Shown here piece after piece: positions 1 through 8,892 of a stretch of DNA of 64,000 nucleotides. Source of the stretch: UBA2705 sp963977105 (GTDB taxonomy: Bacteria; Pseudomonadota; Alphaproteobacteria; Micavibrionales; Micavibrionaceae); the NCBI GenBank assembly GCA_963977105.1, contig CAXBNI010000001.1:806001-870000 (forward strand), written 5' to 3'. How positions within the stretch are numbered: the stretch's first letter is position 1; each line of letters opens with the position of its first letter. The notes beneath the pieces are model-generated. The model made no database searches, was not told where the DNA came from, and was given only the letters and a program-made list of their open reading frames with translations. The translations under genes were made by a program, and so were the position numbers.

Positions 1-2628
1 ATTAACGCCATCCTCATTATTGTTGGTGGCTATATGTGGGTTAAGCCCATTGTCGCTCAGCACAACAACGCACCTAGCACGGCGCAAATCGAGCAGATTG
101 ACCACCGCATACAACTTGATTTTGATTTAATCGAAAGTGAACTGCGCGACACAGCACGTAGCTTGGCGCAAAATAACGCCATAGACACGCGTGCGGGATA
201 TCAAGAGTTAATAAAAGCAAGCTTCCCTGATACAAAATTCGATCAATTTTTCTGGATAAAGAAAACCGCGACGCGTCTGCGTGTCTACCCCCTAATTTCG
301 CCCCCAGCTGAGCGCAGGAATGAGAGCTACAACTTTAGCCTCAACACACCGGACAAACCCGTAATCGCGAGTTTGCTAAAGAATATGAGCGGCATTCAAC
401 AAAATGAAACTCATGCAGATTTTAATCCTGAGCATACCACCATGTTCACTGAGGAACTGAATGAAGAGACATCCGTACTGGTTCAGCCTTTTACCTTGTC
501 ACAAAAAGTCTACGGCCTAAACAATGAACTTCTTGGTTACCTTATTGGCCTGACGCGTAGCAACAAAGCATTTGACCTTCACGGGCTAAGTGTCTTTCCG
601 AGTCTGACCTATTTAACGGTCAATGAAGCCAAGAGCAATGTGACCTTACTTGCCTACTCAACCAAAATAGACTCGCTAAAAAAGCTGCTCGGCAAAATAG
701 AGAAACGTGAAGTACAGTTAAATAAATGGAGCGGCTACCAATTTAACTCCCATACAGAAACTATTCATCATGCGGGCAGCCAAGTTTTAGAATACGCGCT
801 CAACGCCTTTTTAGTTTTTGGTGTGTTTTATGCGGCGTTTCTATTCTCCGTAGTTCGCAGCAACCGCGTGCGTCGCGTCCGCGCCTTACATGAAAAAGAC
901 GACCTCATCAAACGAACAATATCCCTTGGTTATGAGGCCTCTGAAAAAGAAGAGCTTCAGTCTCGCGTTGATAATGTTGAGCAGAAAAACATTGCTTTGC
1001 TCAACTCCATTAATGACATCATTGTCGAAGCCAACATGGACGGTACCGTTGTATTCGTCAATGGCGCATGGAACCGCGTCACCAATCTGGGGAACCTTGC
1101 CTGTCTAGACCGAAAACTTTTTGATCTGATTGACGATGAAAACACTGAACAGTACAAAAAAGAGTTTTTAATGCTCGTGCGTGGGCACAAAGATCGTTAC
1201 AGCTTTAGCACCAAATTGATTTGCAATGGCGGCGAGCTCAAGGATGTTGATATTGTTCTCACCCCGATCCAAATCAATGAGACGAATGAAGATGTACGCG
1301 TTGTAGGCACAATCACCAACATGCAAGAACGAAACCAAGCGCAGCAAGCCCTTATTGAAGTGGAAGCGCGTTATAAGTCAATTTGGGAGCGCGCGGCGTT
1401 TGGCCTGTTCCAGTTGGGTGTTGACGGTAAATATATTACAGCTAACCCTGCCCTTTTTAAAATCCTCGGCTATCAGTCTTTGCCAGAAATGCAGGCCTCC
1501 ATTGATAATGCGAACAAGCAAGTCTATGTCAATTATCGTGAACGCATGAAGTTCTTACGCGCGCTTGAACAGAACAATGAAATTAAAAATTGGGAAACTC
1601 AAATCAAGCGCAAAGATGGCGTATTAATCTGGATCAATGAGAATTCCCGCCTTGTCAGAGACGCTGAAGGTCACCCTATTTATATTGAGGGCAGTATTGA
1701 AAATGTTACGGAGCGCGTCGAAACATCTAGTAGCTTACAGTCCGCAAAAATGGATTCCGATATGGCCAACCGTGCAAAGTCAGAATTCCTTGCAAATATG
1801 AGCCATGAACTGCGTACACCACTCAATTCAATTATCGGATTTTCTGAAATTATCCGCGATGAAGTTATGGGGCCTATTGGTCAAAAAGCTTACTGGGAAT
1901 ACGCACGCGACATTAACAATAGCGGTCAACGCCTTCTACGTATTATCAATGAGATTCTTGATATCTCACGTATTGAAACCGGCGAGCGTGAGCTTAACGA
2001 TAGCATGGTCGACCTGAAGAAGCTTTCTGAGAAATGCGTTGATATTCTTGGTGGCAAAATTCACAGCGCAGAGCTGAACCTAGTGATAGAGATCCCTGAT
2101 GAAACGCCGAATATCCTTGGTGAAGAGCTCGCGATCAAACAAATGCTAATGAATATTTTATCCAACGCGATTAAATTTACGCCAAGTAAAGGCAAAATCA
2201 CGATCTCCGCCGAGGTCGAAGATAAAGGCAGCCTGAGGTTTGCGATTACAGATACTGGCATTGGTATTAACGAAAACGAAGTTGAGAGCGCCCTGTCACC
2301 TTTCACACAGCTAGATGGCAGCGATTTATCACGTCAAAACTCGGGGACAGGTCTTGGTTTGACACTCGTGAACGCATTAATCAAAATGCATAATGGTCGC
2401 CTTGAATTGGTGTCCCAAAAAGGCATAGGCACAACAGCAACATTGCTATTCCCGCTCGATCGCGTATTACCAAAAAACGTCTCTCGTTCAGAATTGCAGA
2501 TGATGGCCACGCAGCCTGATTACAATGCCATACCGAAGAAGAGCGCGAAGACAAGCGCGGCTACGAATAGCGATGCCACTGCCCCCGCGAATGCGGCAAA
2601 CGCCACATCTGAAGACGAGAAGCTTTAA
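1..2628 (+). CDS. PleC/DivJ-like hybrid-sensor histidine kinase, 5' end outside window
   Basis: Membrane sensor histidine kinase, cut by the window edge. The frame is open from base 1 and its first residues form the end of a membrane helix, so the Met at 34 is probably internal. Counting from that Met, a periplasmic sensor region (about 10-245) is followed by a second helix (about 250-275), two PAS domains (about 320-430 and 444-565), a HisKA domain with the H-box SHELRTPLNSIIGFSE (His about 591), and an HATPase domain with the N-box NILSNAIKF and G-boxes DTGIGI and GTGLGL. An Ala/Thr-rich tail ends the protein. The H-box wording and two PAS domains resemble alphaproteobacterial PleC/DivJ kinases of the DivK-CtrA pathway, and ctrA is at 57054. 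The exact orthologue is uncertain. No receiver domain is present. Confidence 0.85.
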   Translation: MNAILIIVGGYMWVKPIVAQHNNAPSTAQIEQIDHRIQLDFDLIESELRDTARSLAQNNAIDTRAGYQELIKASFPDTKFDQFFWIKKTATRLRVYPLISPPAERRNESYNFSLNTPDKPVIASLLKNMSGIQQNETHADFNPEHTTMFTEELNEETSVLVQPFTLSQKVYGLNNELLGYLIGLTRSNKAFDLHGLSVFPSLTYLTVNEAKSNVTLLAYSTKIDSLKKLLGKIEKREVQLNKWSGYQFNSHTETIHHAGSQVLEYALNAFLVFGVFYAAFLFSVVRSNRVRRVRALHEKDDLIKRTISLGYEASEKEELQSRVDNVEQKNIALLNSINDIIVEANMDGTVVFVNGAWNRVTNLGNLACLDRKLFDLIDDENTEQYKKEFLMLVRGHKDRYSFSTKLICNGGELKDVDIVLTPIQINETNEDVRVVGTITNMQERNQAQQALIEVEARYKSIWERAAFGLFQLGVDGKYITANPALFKILGYQSLPEMQASIDNANKQVYVNYRERMKFLRALEQNNEIKNWETQIKRKDGVLIWINENSRLVRDAEGHPIYIEGSIENVTERVETSSSLQSAKMDSDMANRAKSEFLANMSHELRTPLNSIIGFSEIIRDEVMGPIGQKAYWEYARDINNSGQRLLRIINEILDISRIETGERELNDSMVDLKKLSEKCVDILGGKIHSAELNLVIEIPDETPNILGEELAIKQMLMNILSNAIKFTPSKGKITISAEVEDKGSLRFAITDTGIGINENEVESALSPFTQLDGSDLSRQNSGTGLGLTLVNALIKMHNGRLELVSQKGIGTTATLLFPLDRVLPKNVSRSELQMMATQPDYNAIPKKSAKTSAATNSDATAPANAANATSEDEKL

Positions 2629-2658
2629 ATCTTTTTTAGCGTATTAAATTAAGCAGCA

Positions 2659-3318
2659 TTACAAAACAGAGCGTGCATAACGTAAAAACGCCTCAGCTTC
2701 ACCATGGTCTGTTTGTAATATGATCTGTGCTGTTTCATATGAAAAGCCATTGCGCGCCAAAATAGCCAAAGCTTTATCATGCGGCTTTTCTGTACGGGAT
2801 AGCACTGAAAACGGCCCGATACGGCGTCTTTTAGCGCATTTCAAAGCGGCTATATATTCAACAACGTTAGCTGTGTTTTGTGGCCAATTACTTGGCATGT
2901 CACTTACATCTAGACTCTCAGCAATCGTCTTTAAATGTGCATCAATTGTCGATTCAATTAACTCTGGCGCGATTTGTGCCTGCTTTAAACGGGCGCGCAT
3001 CTGGTTAAGAGAGCGACCTCTGAGCTGTAGCGATTCCACCAAGCCTTTGGCGTAACGTTTGTCATCTAAATACCCGGCCTCGACAAAGCTACTGGCGACT
3101 TCGTCAAGCCATGTCAGGCAAATATTTAATTCTGGCTCAGCATGATCTCTGAGTGAGCGGTCAATTTTACGGCGAATAACCGTTTTAAAATGGCCTTCAC
3201 TTGCTGTAAAGCGCTGCAAATAATACAGCCCCGCATTTTGCAAATAGCTTTTACTTATCTTGCGCGCCAGTGGGCGCGCTTTTTGCTTACTATTATCACG
3301 ATCAACTTCTTCTTGCAT
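2659..3318 (-). CDS. recX: Regulatory protein RecX
   Basis: Probable RecX, the small helical protein that binds RecA filaments and limits recombinase activity. The helical-repeat pattern is visible: a three-helix unit with YLDDKRYAKGLVESLQLRG, then RARLKQAQIAPELIESTID, with a C-terminal unit ending in FLRYARSVL. I chose the Met at 3318 because AGGGG lies about eight bases upstream; the frame is open to 3363, but that would add 15 residues without a better ribosome-binding site. The length of 219 aa is slightly long for the family because of a basic N-terminal segment. It converges on the kinase gene with only 30 bases between stops and no clear terminator. recA is not in the window. Confidence 0.8.
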   Translation of the reverse strand: MQEEVDRDNSKQKARPLARKISKSYLQNAGLYYLQRFTASEGHFKTVIRRKIDRSLRDHAEPELNICLTWLDEVASSFVEAGYLDDKRYAKGLVESLQLRGRSLNQMRARLKQAQIAPELIESTIDAHLKTIAESLDVSDMPSNWPQNTANVVEYIAALKCAKRRRIGPFSVLSRTEKPHDKALAILARNGFSYETAQIILQTDHGEAEAFLRYARSVL

Positions 3319-3413
3319 AAAAGCCCCTAAGACTTGTAATTTCTCTATAAACACTATAATCAATGGCTATAGTATACAACAGCTCCAAAAGATAGGGCAA
3401 AATAAGGAATTTC

Positions 3414-4208
3414 ATGAATAATTTGCAACCCATACATATTGGTCGCGTGAACTGGATTGGCCTACAGGCATTGATTCGCAAGGAATGCGGGCGCTTTTTA
3501 AGTGTTGGCGCACAGACGGTTTTAACCCCCGTGGTTTCCAGTTTATTATTTTACGCTGTATTCTCGCTCGCCTTTGGCGGCAATGGCCGCAGCATTGGTG
3601 AAGTGCCTTATATGACTTTTCTTGCCCCTGGTTTAATTATGATGGCGATGATCCAAAACGCTTTTGCAAATACATCTTCGTCATTAATGGTCGCAAAAAT
3701 CCAAGGAAACATTGTTGACATTTTAATGCCGCCGCTCAACGCATTAGAGCTTCTTACGGGCCTTCTTATTGGCGGCTTAACGCGTGGCTTATTAATCGGC
3801 GTACTGGGCTCTCTCGCCTTATCATATTTTGCAGGCTTTGGCCTCGCGCACTTATGGGCCGTGCTTTACTATGCAGTGACAGGATGCTTTGCCTTAGCGC
3901 TTCTTGGCATCATTGCTGGCGTATGGTCAGAAAAATTTGATCACCTCGCAACATTTACTAATTTTATCATTATGCCCTTAACATTTCTATCTGGCACGTT
4001 TTACGCAGTATCACAGCTGCCTGATATCTGGTATAATATAGCATTGGTTAATCCATTTTTCTTTATGATTGATGGTTTTAGGTATGGGTTAATCGGTCAG
4101 CATGAAGCGTCAATATTCCGCGGCGCCCTCATTATGTTGATTGTCAATATTGGCCTTTTTGGTGTAACATGGAATATGATCCGCAAGGGTTATAAAATTA
4201 AATCATAA
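3414..4208 (+). CDS. ABC-2 type transporter permease
   Basis: Integral membrane permease of the ABC-2 family, 264 aa with about six hydrophobic segments. Typical features are an amphipathic N-terminal helix carrying RKECGRF, the segment MTFLAPGLIMMAMIQNAF, and a final LPDIWYNIALVNPFFFMIDG loop before the last helix, which is the family signature region. ABC-2 permeases export polysaccharides, lipids or drugs, but no substrate can be read here. A good ribosome-binding site (AAGGA) precedes the start. The usual partner ATPase is not next to it: recX lies upstream on the other strand and hslO follows 12 bases downstream. The ATPase must be encoded elsewhere or the permease uses another one. Confidence 0.85.
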   Translation: MNNLQPIHIGRVNWIGLQALIRKECGRFLSVGAQTVLTPVVSSLLFYAVFSLAFGGNGRSIGEVPYMTFLAPGLIMMAMIQNAFANTSSSLMVAKIQGNIVDILMPPLNALELLTGLLIGGLTRGLLIGVLGSLALSYFAGFGLAHLWAVLYYAVTGCFALALLGIIAGVWSEKFDHLATFTNFIIMPLTFLSGTFYAVSQLPDIWYNIALVNPFFFMIDGFRYGLIGQHEASIFRGALIMLIVNIGLFGVTWNMIRKGYKIKS

Positions 4209-4220
4209 CGTATTCACACA

Positions 4221-5159
4221 ATGACAGATTTATCAGACGACATTACAAGCATTGCAACAGATGCAGATAACATTATTCAGAACTTCCAGCTCGACAATTC
4301 ATCATTGCGCGGGCGCATGGTGCGTTTGGGTCGTGAGCTTGATGACATCATCACTTCGCATGAATATCCAGAGATTGTAAACCAGCTCGTTAGCGAAACT
4401 TTGGTCGTCGCAGTAAGCTTGGCATCTATGCTCAAATATGAAGGCATATTCACGCTGCAAATTCAGACAAGCGGCCCAATCACAATGTTAGTGGCTGACA
4501 AAACGTCTGCGGGACACATCAGAGCTTGCGCCAGCTATAACCAAGAAGACCTCGACACATTATTGAATGGCCGAAAAATCGATGAGCTTAGCCTTGAAGA
4601 GCTACTCGGCAAAGGCCACATGGCCTTTACTGTTGATCAAGGCCCCGACACAGAGCGCTATCAAGGCATCGTCGAACTAAAAGGCCAAACATTGGTCGAA
4701 AGCGTACAGCATTACTTCAACCAATCGGAACAAATTGGCAGCGGCATTAAAATGGCCTGCGCAAAAGTTGATGATCATTGGCGGGCAAGCGTGATAATGT
4801 TGCAGCATATGCCAGAGGATCAAGCGAACATTCAGGCCGGTAGCGGTAACGCCATTGAAGACGACTGGCGCCGCACGATGATTTTATTGGAAACCTGTAC
4901 TGAAGAAGAGCTGATTTCGCCCGAGCTAGACGCGCCGGCACTACTTTTCCGCCTCTTTCACGAAGAAGGCCTACGGATATTTGAACCAAAATTCGTAAAG
5001 AAAAAATGTCGCTGCGAAAAAGAACGTCTGGTTGGCGCAGTCAGAATGATGCCACAAGATGACATTGACCACATATTCGATGAGGATAGTGCAGAATTAA
5101 AATGTGAATTTTGTAGTAAAGTCTATACAATAACAAAAGATGATTTAAACTCTCAATAA
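4221..5159 (+). CDS. hslO: Hsp33 redox-regulated chaperonin
   Basis: Cytoplasmic holdase chaperone activated by oxidation and unfolding. The four zinc-binding cysteines of the redox switch are in place near the C terminus: C263-x-C265 (KKCRCEKE) and C295-xx-C298 (CEFC). The N-terminal domain contains the family stretches LVSETLVVAVSLAS and GPITMLVADKTSAGHIRA, and the linker has LFRLFHEEGLRIFE. The length of 312 aa is normal. It starts 12 bases after the ABC-2 permease stop with no good ribosome-binding site, suggesting translational coupling in a two-gene unit. Confidence 0.95.
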   Translation: MTDLSDDITSIATDADNIIQNFQLDNSSLRGRMVRLGRELDDIITSHEYPEIVNQLVSETLVVAVSLASMLKYEGIFTLQIQTSGPITMLVADKTSAGHIRACASYNQEDLDTLLNGRKIDELSLEELLGKGHMAFTVDQGPDTERYQGIVELKGQTLVESVQHYFNQSEQIGSGIKMACAKVDDHWRASVIMLQHMPEDQANIQAGSGNAIEDDWRRTMILLETCTEEELISPELDAPALLFRLFHEEGLRIFEPKFVKKKCRCEKERLVGAVRMMPQDDIDHIFDEDSAELKCEFCSKVYTITKDDLNSQ

Positions 5160-5198
5160 GTATAATCAAGCCATTAGGCTCTATCAGAAAGGTCTTTC

Positions 5199-5888
5199 AT
5201 GATCCGTTTATCAGATAAAACAAGCGCCGCAAAAAAACTCCTTCTTAGCGGTATCAGTATCCTCGCTCTTGGGGCGTGCTCTATGAATACGGAATCAAAC
5301 TCAGTTACCGTTGCGCAGCAAAGTTACACACATATGCGCGCAGTTAACATTAATGCATCCGATGTGCGTTTTTCTGTTGCGTCTGTCATTGGCAATGAAC
5401 AATTACTCGCTTTGTTTGCAGAATCCCCTGATGCAACATTACAATCTTACTTAAACGCACGCTTTAAAAGCAGCATATACGGCGATGGTAAGGTCAGCAT
5501 CGATATTAGCGATTTGATTTTTGATCGTGTTCGCGTTTCAGGTGGCAAAGACAACATTCTTGGCAGCCTGTTAGAGTTTAATGATAATTACAAATATACA
5601 TTACGCGCCAATGTATCAGTGATCTCGCAAAACAGATTAGGCCTAGGTCATGGCAATACATCTTTTGATGTCAATAAATCCTTGGTACTGCCTTCTCACT
5701 TCTCTCTCGCGCGCAAAGAGAGACATGTGCAAGAATTCCTTGATGACTTCATCATAGACCTCGATAGAGTGCTTAATGAGCGCCTAGAAGGCAACGTACT
5801 GACAAGCGATACTGACATTAGCTATGGCGCAGGCCTAGAAGCTGGCGAAGGTGATAGCGTTGGCTATCGCTATCAAGACGGCTATTAG
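5199..5888 (+). CDS. Predicted lipoprotein of unknown function
   Basis: No family recognised. The N terminus has a basic start, a hydrophobic stretch and the lipobox LGAC, so it is probably an acylated lipoprotein with Cys at about residue 27. The mature part (about 200 aa) alternates short hydrophobic strands with polar residues and ends in a Gly/Tyr-rich tail, YGAGLEAGEGDSVGYRYQDGY in two pieces around residues 208-229. AAGG in GAAAGG lies upstream of the chosen ATG. It follows hslO by 39 bases and is closed by a strong terminator at 5912, so it may be the last gene of that unit. Confidence 0.7.
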   Translation: MIRLSDKTSAAKKLLLSGISILALGACSMNTESNSVTVAQQSYTHMRAVNINASDVRFSVASVIGNEQLLALFAESPDATLQSYLNARFKSSIYGDGKVSIDISDLIFDRVRVSGGKDNILGSLLEFNDNYKYTLRANVSVISQNRLGLGHGNTSFDVNKSLVLPSHFSLARKERHVQEFLDDFIIDLDRVLNERLEGNVLTSDTDISYGAGLEAGEGDSVGYRYQDGY

Positions 5889-5911
5889 CCCCTTAGTTAA
5901 GAAAACAAAAA

Positions 5912-5943
5912 TAAAAACAGCGCTTATTTAGCGCTGTTTTTTT
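5912..5943. terminator. Bidirectional rho-independent terminator
   Basis: Perfect stem AAAACAGCGC / GCGCTGTTTT with a 7-base loop (TTATTTA), flanked by A-rich and T-rich tracts. It serves the lipoprotein gene on the plus strand and trkH on the minus strand. Confidence 0.85.
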
Positions 5944-5967
5944 GTGCTCGGCTGCCTATATGGGCGC

Positions 5968-5999
5968 TTATTTACGCCAGAATTTATTTACGCCAGAAT
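5968..5999. repeat. Perfect 16-bp tandem duplication over the trkH stop codon
   Basis: Two identical copies of TTATTTACGCCAGAAT lie back to back (5968-5983 and 5984-5999). The right-hand copy encodes the last residues and stop of trkH. The left-hand copy lies just outside the gene, so the duplication does not alter the protein. Confidence 0.95.
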
Positions 6000-7438
6000 T
6001 GTGGCACGAACAACACCAGCAAAGTAAACAGTTCTAAGCGTCCCAAGATCATGCCAAAAGACAAAATCCATTTGGCACTATCTGGCAGTGTTGCAAAGCT
6101 ACCGCTCGGTCCAATAAACTCACCAAGGCCAGGGCCAACATTGGAGATTGACGTCGCAGCACCCGACATTGCAGTAATAAAATCAAGCCCCGTAAATGAT
6201 AAAGCAATCGTAATGAATGAAAAACTCAACGCATATAGGAAAAAGAAGCTCATCACGGAGGTCAGCACTTCAGTTGGGATAGGCCGTCCATTATAACGCG
6301 TACAGAAAACTCCATTGGGGTGGATCAATTTTTGGAACTGTACCAATGTAATAGAAAACAAAATTTGGAAACGAAAGACCTTAATACCACAGCTTGTTGA
6401 GCCCGCACAGCCGCCAACAACCATAAGGAAGAAGAATATAGCGCCCGCGAACCCGCCCCACTGCGTATAATCACCAGAAGCAAAACCTGTCCCCGTCATC
6501 AGCGACACTGAGTTAAACACCGCAAGCCGCAGCGCACGTATATACTCCATATCCAGCGTCGTGCTCAAATATATACTGATGACCAATGCACTAATAGCCA
6601 AAATCGACAAATACCCGCGCACCTGCGAATCCTTAAACAGCGCCAGCGGCCGCCCAGTGACGGATTGAAAATACAAAATAAACGGAATACCACCTAGCAA
6701 CATAAATACGATCGCAACAATTTCTTTGTGAGCCGTGTCATAATGCGCAAATGATGTATCATAAGTTGAGAAGCCACCCGTTGAAATTGTTGTCAAAGCG
6801 TGGGCGACCGAATCAAACACCGTCATACCGACAGCATTGTAAGACAGCGCGCAAAGGATGGTGAAAACGACATAAAAGACAGCAATGGCCGTCGCAATTT
6901 GTCGCGCACGCGGAGAGACCTTCTCAACTTCAAAAGATTCCGCCTTAAATAGCTGCATACCACCGACTTTGAGAAAGGGCAGGACAGATAAGGCCATAAC
7001 AATAATACCAATGCCACCCAACCACTGCAGAATAGCCCGCCACATCAATATGCCCGGCGGTGCATAATCAAGCCCCGTCATTACAGTTGAACCGGTGGTG
7101 GTTATGCCTGAGGTTGCCTCAAAAACAGCATCGACGAAAGATATATCTAAACCAGATAACCAAAATGGGATTGCGGCAAAAATGCACAAGGATACCCATG
7201 ACATAACCGTCAACATGAATCCTTGACGGATATTCACGGTAAAGCCGCCAGATGGCGCATTGGTAAAAGCCAAGGCCCCGCCAAAAAACGCCGTGACAAT
7301 GATACAGATGAAAAAGACAATCCAGTCATCGTTGCCGAAGTATAAATCCACCAGCATCGGGAAGTTCATGCTGATCGCAAGGATAAACAGAAACAGGCCA
7401 TTTACATATAAGACAGGGCGGAGGTCCATTACATTCAT
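5984..7438 (-). CDS. trkH: TrkH/KtrB-family potassium uptake channel subunit
   Basis: Inner-membrane K+ translocation subunit. Four pore-loop signatures of the SKT superfamily can be read in order: TSGITTTGSTV, TTISTGGFSTYD, SLMTGTGFASGDY and ATSISNVGPGLG, each between paired hydrophobic helices. The length of about 484 aa is normal for TrkH. I chose the ATG at 7438 preceded by GAAGAA; a TTG at 7447 and an ATG at 7429 are also possible. No trkA-type regulatory subunit is adjacent, and the gene appears monocistronic between the terminator at 5912 and the intergenic space at 7439-7550. Confidence 0.95.
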   Translation of the reverse strand: MNVMDLRPVLYVNGLFLFILAISMNFPMLVDLYFGNDDWIVFFICIIVTAFFGGALAFTNAPSGGFTVNIRQGFMLTVMSWVSLCIFAAIPFWLSGLDISFVDAVFEATSGITTTGSTVMTGLDYAPPGILMWRAILQWLGGIGIIVMALSVLPFLKVGGMQLFKAESFEVEKVSPRARQIATAIAVFYVVFTILCALSYNAVGMTVFDSVAHALTTISTGGFSTYDTSFAHYDTAHKEIVAIVFMLLGGIPFILYFQSVTGRPLALFKDSQVRGYLSILAISALVISIYLSTTLDMEYIRALRLAVFNSVSLMTGTGFASGDYTQWGGFAGAIFFFLMVVGGCAGSTSCGIKVFRFQILFSITLVQFQKLIHPNGVFCTRYNGRPIPTEVLTSVMSFFFLYALSFSFITIALSFTGLDFITAMSGAATSISNVGPGLGEFIGPSGSFATLPDSAKWILSFGMILGRLELFTLLVLFVPQFWRK

Positions 7439-7550
7439 TTTCTTCAATCAAGCAGATTTCACTAAGGCAAATTATAGCACTTCACTTATAACACACAAGC
7501 CGCGCCCTCTCCTGCACGCCGTTACTAACAACAATAATCATTTAAAGACA

Positions 7551-7582
7551 AAAAAAATAGAGCAGCAAAATGCCGCTCTATT
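7551..7582 (-). terminator. Rho-independent terminator of the OmpA-type lipoprotein gene
   Basis: Read on the minus strand, AATAGAGC pairs imperfectly with GCTCTATT around a loop containing GGCATTTTGC, followed by a run of eight T. It lies about 20 bases after the stop of the gene at 7604. Confidence 0.8.
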
Positions 7583-7603
7583 CAAAATCTATATGTACTG
7601 CCC

Positions 7604-8506
7604 TTATTGGAACGTTACTGTAACACGGCGGTTAGCAGGTTCACGTACACCATCAGCAGTTTCAACCAATAGCTCGCCTTCGCCGCGACTATCAATAGAA
7701 ATAATTGCTGCGTCAACGCCACGCTCAACAAGTGCATCTTTAACTGCAGTCGCACGTTTCAGTGACAGACGTTTGTTGTATGCTCTTGCGCCTGATGTAT
7801 CTGTGTGACCAATAATGCTCACGCCAGCAAGGCTACGTGCTTTAACTTCGTCTGCAATCGCGTCAACAACGCTGGTTGCTGAAGATGCAATTTTTGATTT
7901 ATCAAAATCAAAGAACACAAGGTACATAGCATCTTTAGGCTTCATTGCTTCCGCAGGAACATCAATTGCCTCAACAGGCTTCATTGTGTCTTCTGGGCTA
8001 ACAACGCGCTGTGCAAGAAGTGCTTCTAAGTTCGCCATAGCGTCTTCGAATTCACTTTTACAAGCTACAATGTCAGCTAGCTGCCAGTTTTCTTCTTGCT
8101 GTTCGATCCAGCAATCAAAGCGTGCTTGCGCAACGGCTGATTCGGTCGGGGCAATTTCACGTGCGCCAATATCAAATGCGCGAACCAAACGACCACGTGC
8201 TACAGTAAGTTCTGCAACATGCGTTTCATTCAGGTTCCAATCACTTACAGGCTCAGGCAATACTGTTACGCCTGTTGCTGCTGATAAGCCTTTACGTGCA
8301 AAGTGCATCGCATCAGGGTAATCAAACATGACTTCTTGCTCTGTATTCGCGAAAGTGCGGTACTCACCGGCCAGAGTTTGTGTAAAGGGGCTACCAACGA
8401 ATTGCGCTTCGTTTAGTGCCTCTACTTCTTTATAACTATCTACGCCTGTACAAGCTGATAAAAATATCAGACCAGAAGCGGCTATAACTGCGCTAAGCTT
8501 TTTCAT
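7604..8506 (-). CDS. OmpA-family outer-membrane lipoprotein
   Basis: Lipoprotein that probably links outer membrane and peptidoglycan. From the Met at 8506 the N terminus is a signal peptide with lipobox LSAC; the frame is open for 16 more codons upstream but GGGAG precedes 8506 directly. The middle (about 30-175) is a helical region with two cysteines. The last 110 residues are an OmpA-like peptidoglycan-binding domain with VFFDFDKSKI, IIGHTDTSG and KRLSLKRATAVKDALVERG, and the Asp and Arg expected to bind diaminopimelate. It resembles Pal but is larger and is not beside tolB, so I give no symbol. It is monocistronic with its own terminator. Confidence 0.88.
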   Translation of the reverse strand: MKKLSAVIAASGLIFLSACTGVDSYKEVEALNEAQFVGSPFTQTLAGEYRTFANTEQEVMFDYPDAMHFARKGLSAATGVTVLPEPVSDWNLNETHVAELTVARGRLVRAFDIGAREIAPTESAVAQARFDCWIEQQEENWQLADIVACKSEFEDAMANLEALLAQRVVSPEDTMKPVEAIDVPAEAMKPKDAMYLVFFDFDKSKIASSATSVVDAIADEVKARSLAGVSIIGHTDTSGARAYNKRLSLKRATAVKDALVERGVDAAIISIDSRGEGELLVETADGVREPANRRVTVTFQ

Positions 8507-8892
8507 TAAATAGCTCCCAAATTTGCTAAGTTTAAATATTCGTTGCCGATTCAAAATCGACGCTACGTGTAAAATACTAAATTTTTCACATTATTCAAAG
8601 CGATTTATAAGTATCTTAGAGATAAAGTAAAGATAAAAAACATTTTATTTTCAACGATGTTCACAGCTTCTCACAAATTATACTTGACATATGCGCTGAA
8701 AAACAGCATAAAAAGCGGCGCTCAGGATATTTACATAGCGCACTTTTATCGTCACGATATATAAAACTATGCCATGCATATAAATATGCATACCCGCTCG
8801 GCTAACACGCATGCGCCCCTGAGACAGTATATGAATATATATAGCGGAAACAATAAAGCGTAACTAAAACTCTTCGAAGGAGATCTCTAATA
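8507..8892. other. AT-rich intergenic region between divergent genes
   Basis: A 386-base region between the OmpA-type lipoprotein gene and the DJ-1-fold gene, which diverge. It is AT-rich and must hold both promoters, but I could not assign confident -35/-10 pairs. Its one clear structure is the 18-bp palindrome at 8774-8791. No ORF or RNA gene was seen. Confidence 0.6.
8774..8791. promoter_or_regulatory. 18-bp perfect palindrome, possible operator
   Basis: ATGCATAT / ATATGCAT separated by two bases. It lies about 100 bases upstream of the DJ-1-fold gene. No T-run follows, so a terminator is unlikely; the symmetry would suit a dimeric regulator. Function is inferred from symmetry and position only. 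Confidence 0.35.

Noticed and set aside
3319..3363. Fifteen-residue N-terminal extension of recX.
   Set aside because: The start at 3318 has a good ribosome-binding site; the extended one does not.
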